From: CG1-02-35-72 sp964564475
GTDB taxonomy: Bacteria; Bacteroidota; Bacteroidia; Flavobacteriales; Flavobacteriaceae
NCBI GenBank assembly: GCA_964564475.1
Contig: CAZMBM010000054.1
Span: forward strand, 1 to 13,814
Direction: 5' to 3'
Length of the DNA stretch: 13,814 nt
The notes under the pieces are model-generated. The model searched no databases, had not been told where the DNA came from, and saw only the letters and a program-made list of their open reading frames with translations. Position numbers and translations under genes: made by a program. Below are positions 13,552-13,814 of the stretch, one piece after another; positions within the stretch are counted from its first letter, which is position 1; the number at the start of each line of letters is the position of its first letter.

Positions 13552-13599
13552 CGATTGGTCTTTTTATATTGTGTGTTGTTTGCGATAAAGATAAGCATT

Positions 13600-13812
13600 C
13601 TAATTACTTTTAAACACCTCGATAACGGGCAAAGCTTTATTGTTAAAATCAAACAAAGCCTGATTTTCCCAAGGTGAGCCATTTGTGGCTTGTGGGCCTT
13701 TAAAAGCGATGAGTTCACCACCCCAATAACAAAAACCTACACCTTTATTAGTTGTTTTTACAATATCCTTTATTTTAAAGATAAAATCACGTTGCCCATT
13801 AGGTGTTGGCTC
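13600..13812 (-). CDS. GH53 arabinogalactan endo-beta-1,4-galactanase, C-terminal part (cut by window edge)
   Basis: The last 70 residues of a gene that begins beyond the right edge; the frame is open to the edge and ends in TAG at 13600-13602. It contains TPNGQRDFIFKIKDIVK (about 3-19), GVGFCYWGGELIAFKG (24-39), NGSPWENQALFDFN (44-57) and KALPVIEVF (59-67). The block G-S-x-WENQALFDF-x-x-x-ALP is the characteristic C-terminal end of glycoside hydrolase family 53 (endo-beta-1,4-galactanase, degrading pectic arabinogalactan side chains). In many members the tryptophan block reads YWEP; here it is YWGGE. The catalytic glutamates and any signal peptide are outside the window, so activity and secretion cannot be judged. 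It lies 48 bp upstream of and co-directional with the nitrilase gene. Confidence 0.82.
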   Translation of the reverse strand, partial: EPTPNGQRDFIFKIKDIVKTTNKGVGFCYWGGELIAFKGPQATNGSPWENQALFDFNNKALPVIEVFKSN

Positions 13813-13814
13813 AT

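Noticed and set aside
1..13814. CRISPR array, tRNA/rRNA genes, toxin-antitoxin or phage-defence cassette
   Set aside because: No regularly spaced repeats, RNA-gene structure, nuclease or defence-type domain was seen on either strand.

Overview
The window looks like a chromosomal segment from a member of the Bacteroidetes, most likely the Flavobacteriaceae. It is AT-rich, lacks clear Shine-Dalgarno tracts, and carries several TAnnTTTG-type -7 promoter boxes (the Bacteroidetes housekeeping consensus) about 20 nt before start codons. Start codons other than ATG are common: TTG for the ABC ATPase and mutS2, GTG for three others. The family content fits too: a MutS2 without the Smr domain, a short isochorismate synthase, and an IS1096/pRiA4b ORF-3-like protein. 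The assignment is inferred from gene content and signals, not from a database search.

Layout, left to right. Positions 1-1787, minus strand: an ABC-2 exporter operon (ATPase then permease), followed at the left edge by what may be the start of another gene. Positions 1891-2955, plus: an uncharacterised protein with kinase-like catalytic motifs. It overlaps tail to tail with a minus-strand pRiA4b ORF-3-like gene (2948-3463). Positions 3553-5030, plus: a hotdog thioesterase and an isochorismate synthase sharing one base, most likely a menaquinone pair. Positions 5137-6715, plus: a MATE exporter overlapping a small acidic protein. Positions 6719-7575, minus: an inner-membrane-anchored OmpA-domain protein and a small membrane protein with overlapping stop and start. 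Positions 7724-9931, minus: mutS2.

The 189-bp divergent gap between mutS2 and ung holds an 82-bp REP/MITE-like palindromic repeat. ung lies at 10121-10792, plus. Positions 10793-11147 contain an otherwise easily missed 55-codon putative lipoprotein gene (minus), its promoter box, and a degenerate remnant of the same repeat type. Positions 11148-13814, minus, read as one co-directional group: the C-terminal end of a GH53-type galactanase (cut by the window edge), a branch-1 nitrilase, a 61-residue two-helix membrane protein, a YciH/SUI1 factor and a uridine-phosphorylase-like enzyme.

Most of the window is ordinary core and housekeeping gene content: export, quinone synthesis, uracil excision, nucleoside salvage and translation. 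I saw no CRISPR array, tRNA, rRNA, integrase, transposase or recognisable defence cassette. The most interesting items are the cryptic kinase-like protein, the OmpA/membrane-protein pair with a TonB-like linker, the very regular promoter-to-start spacing, and the dispersed palindromic repeat.
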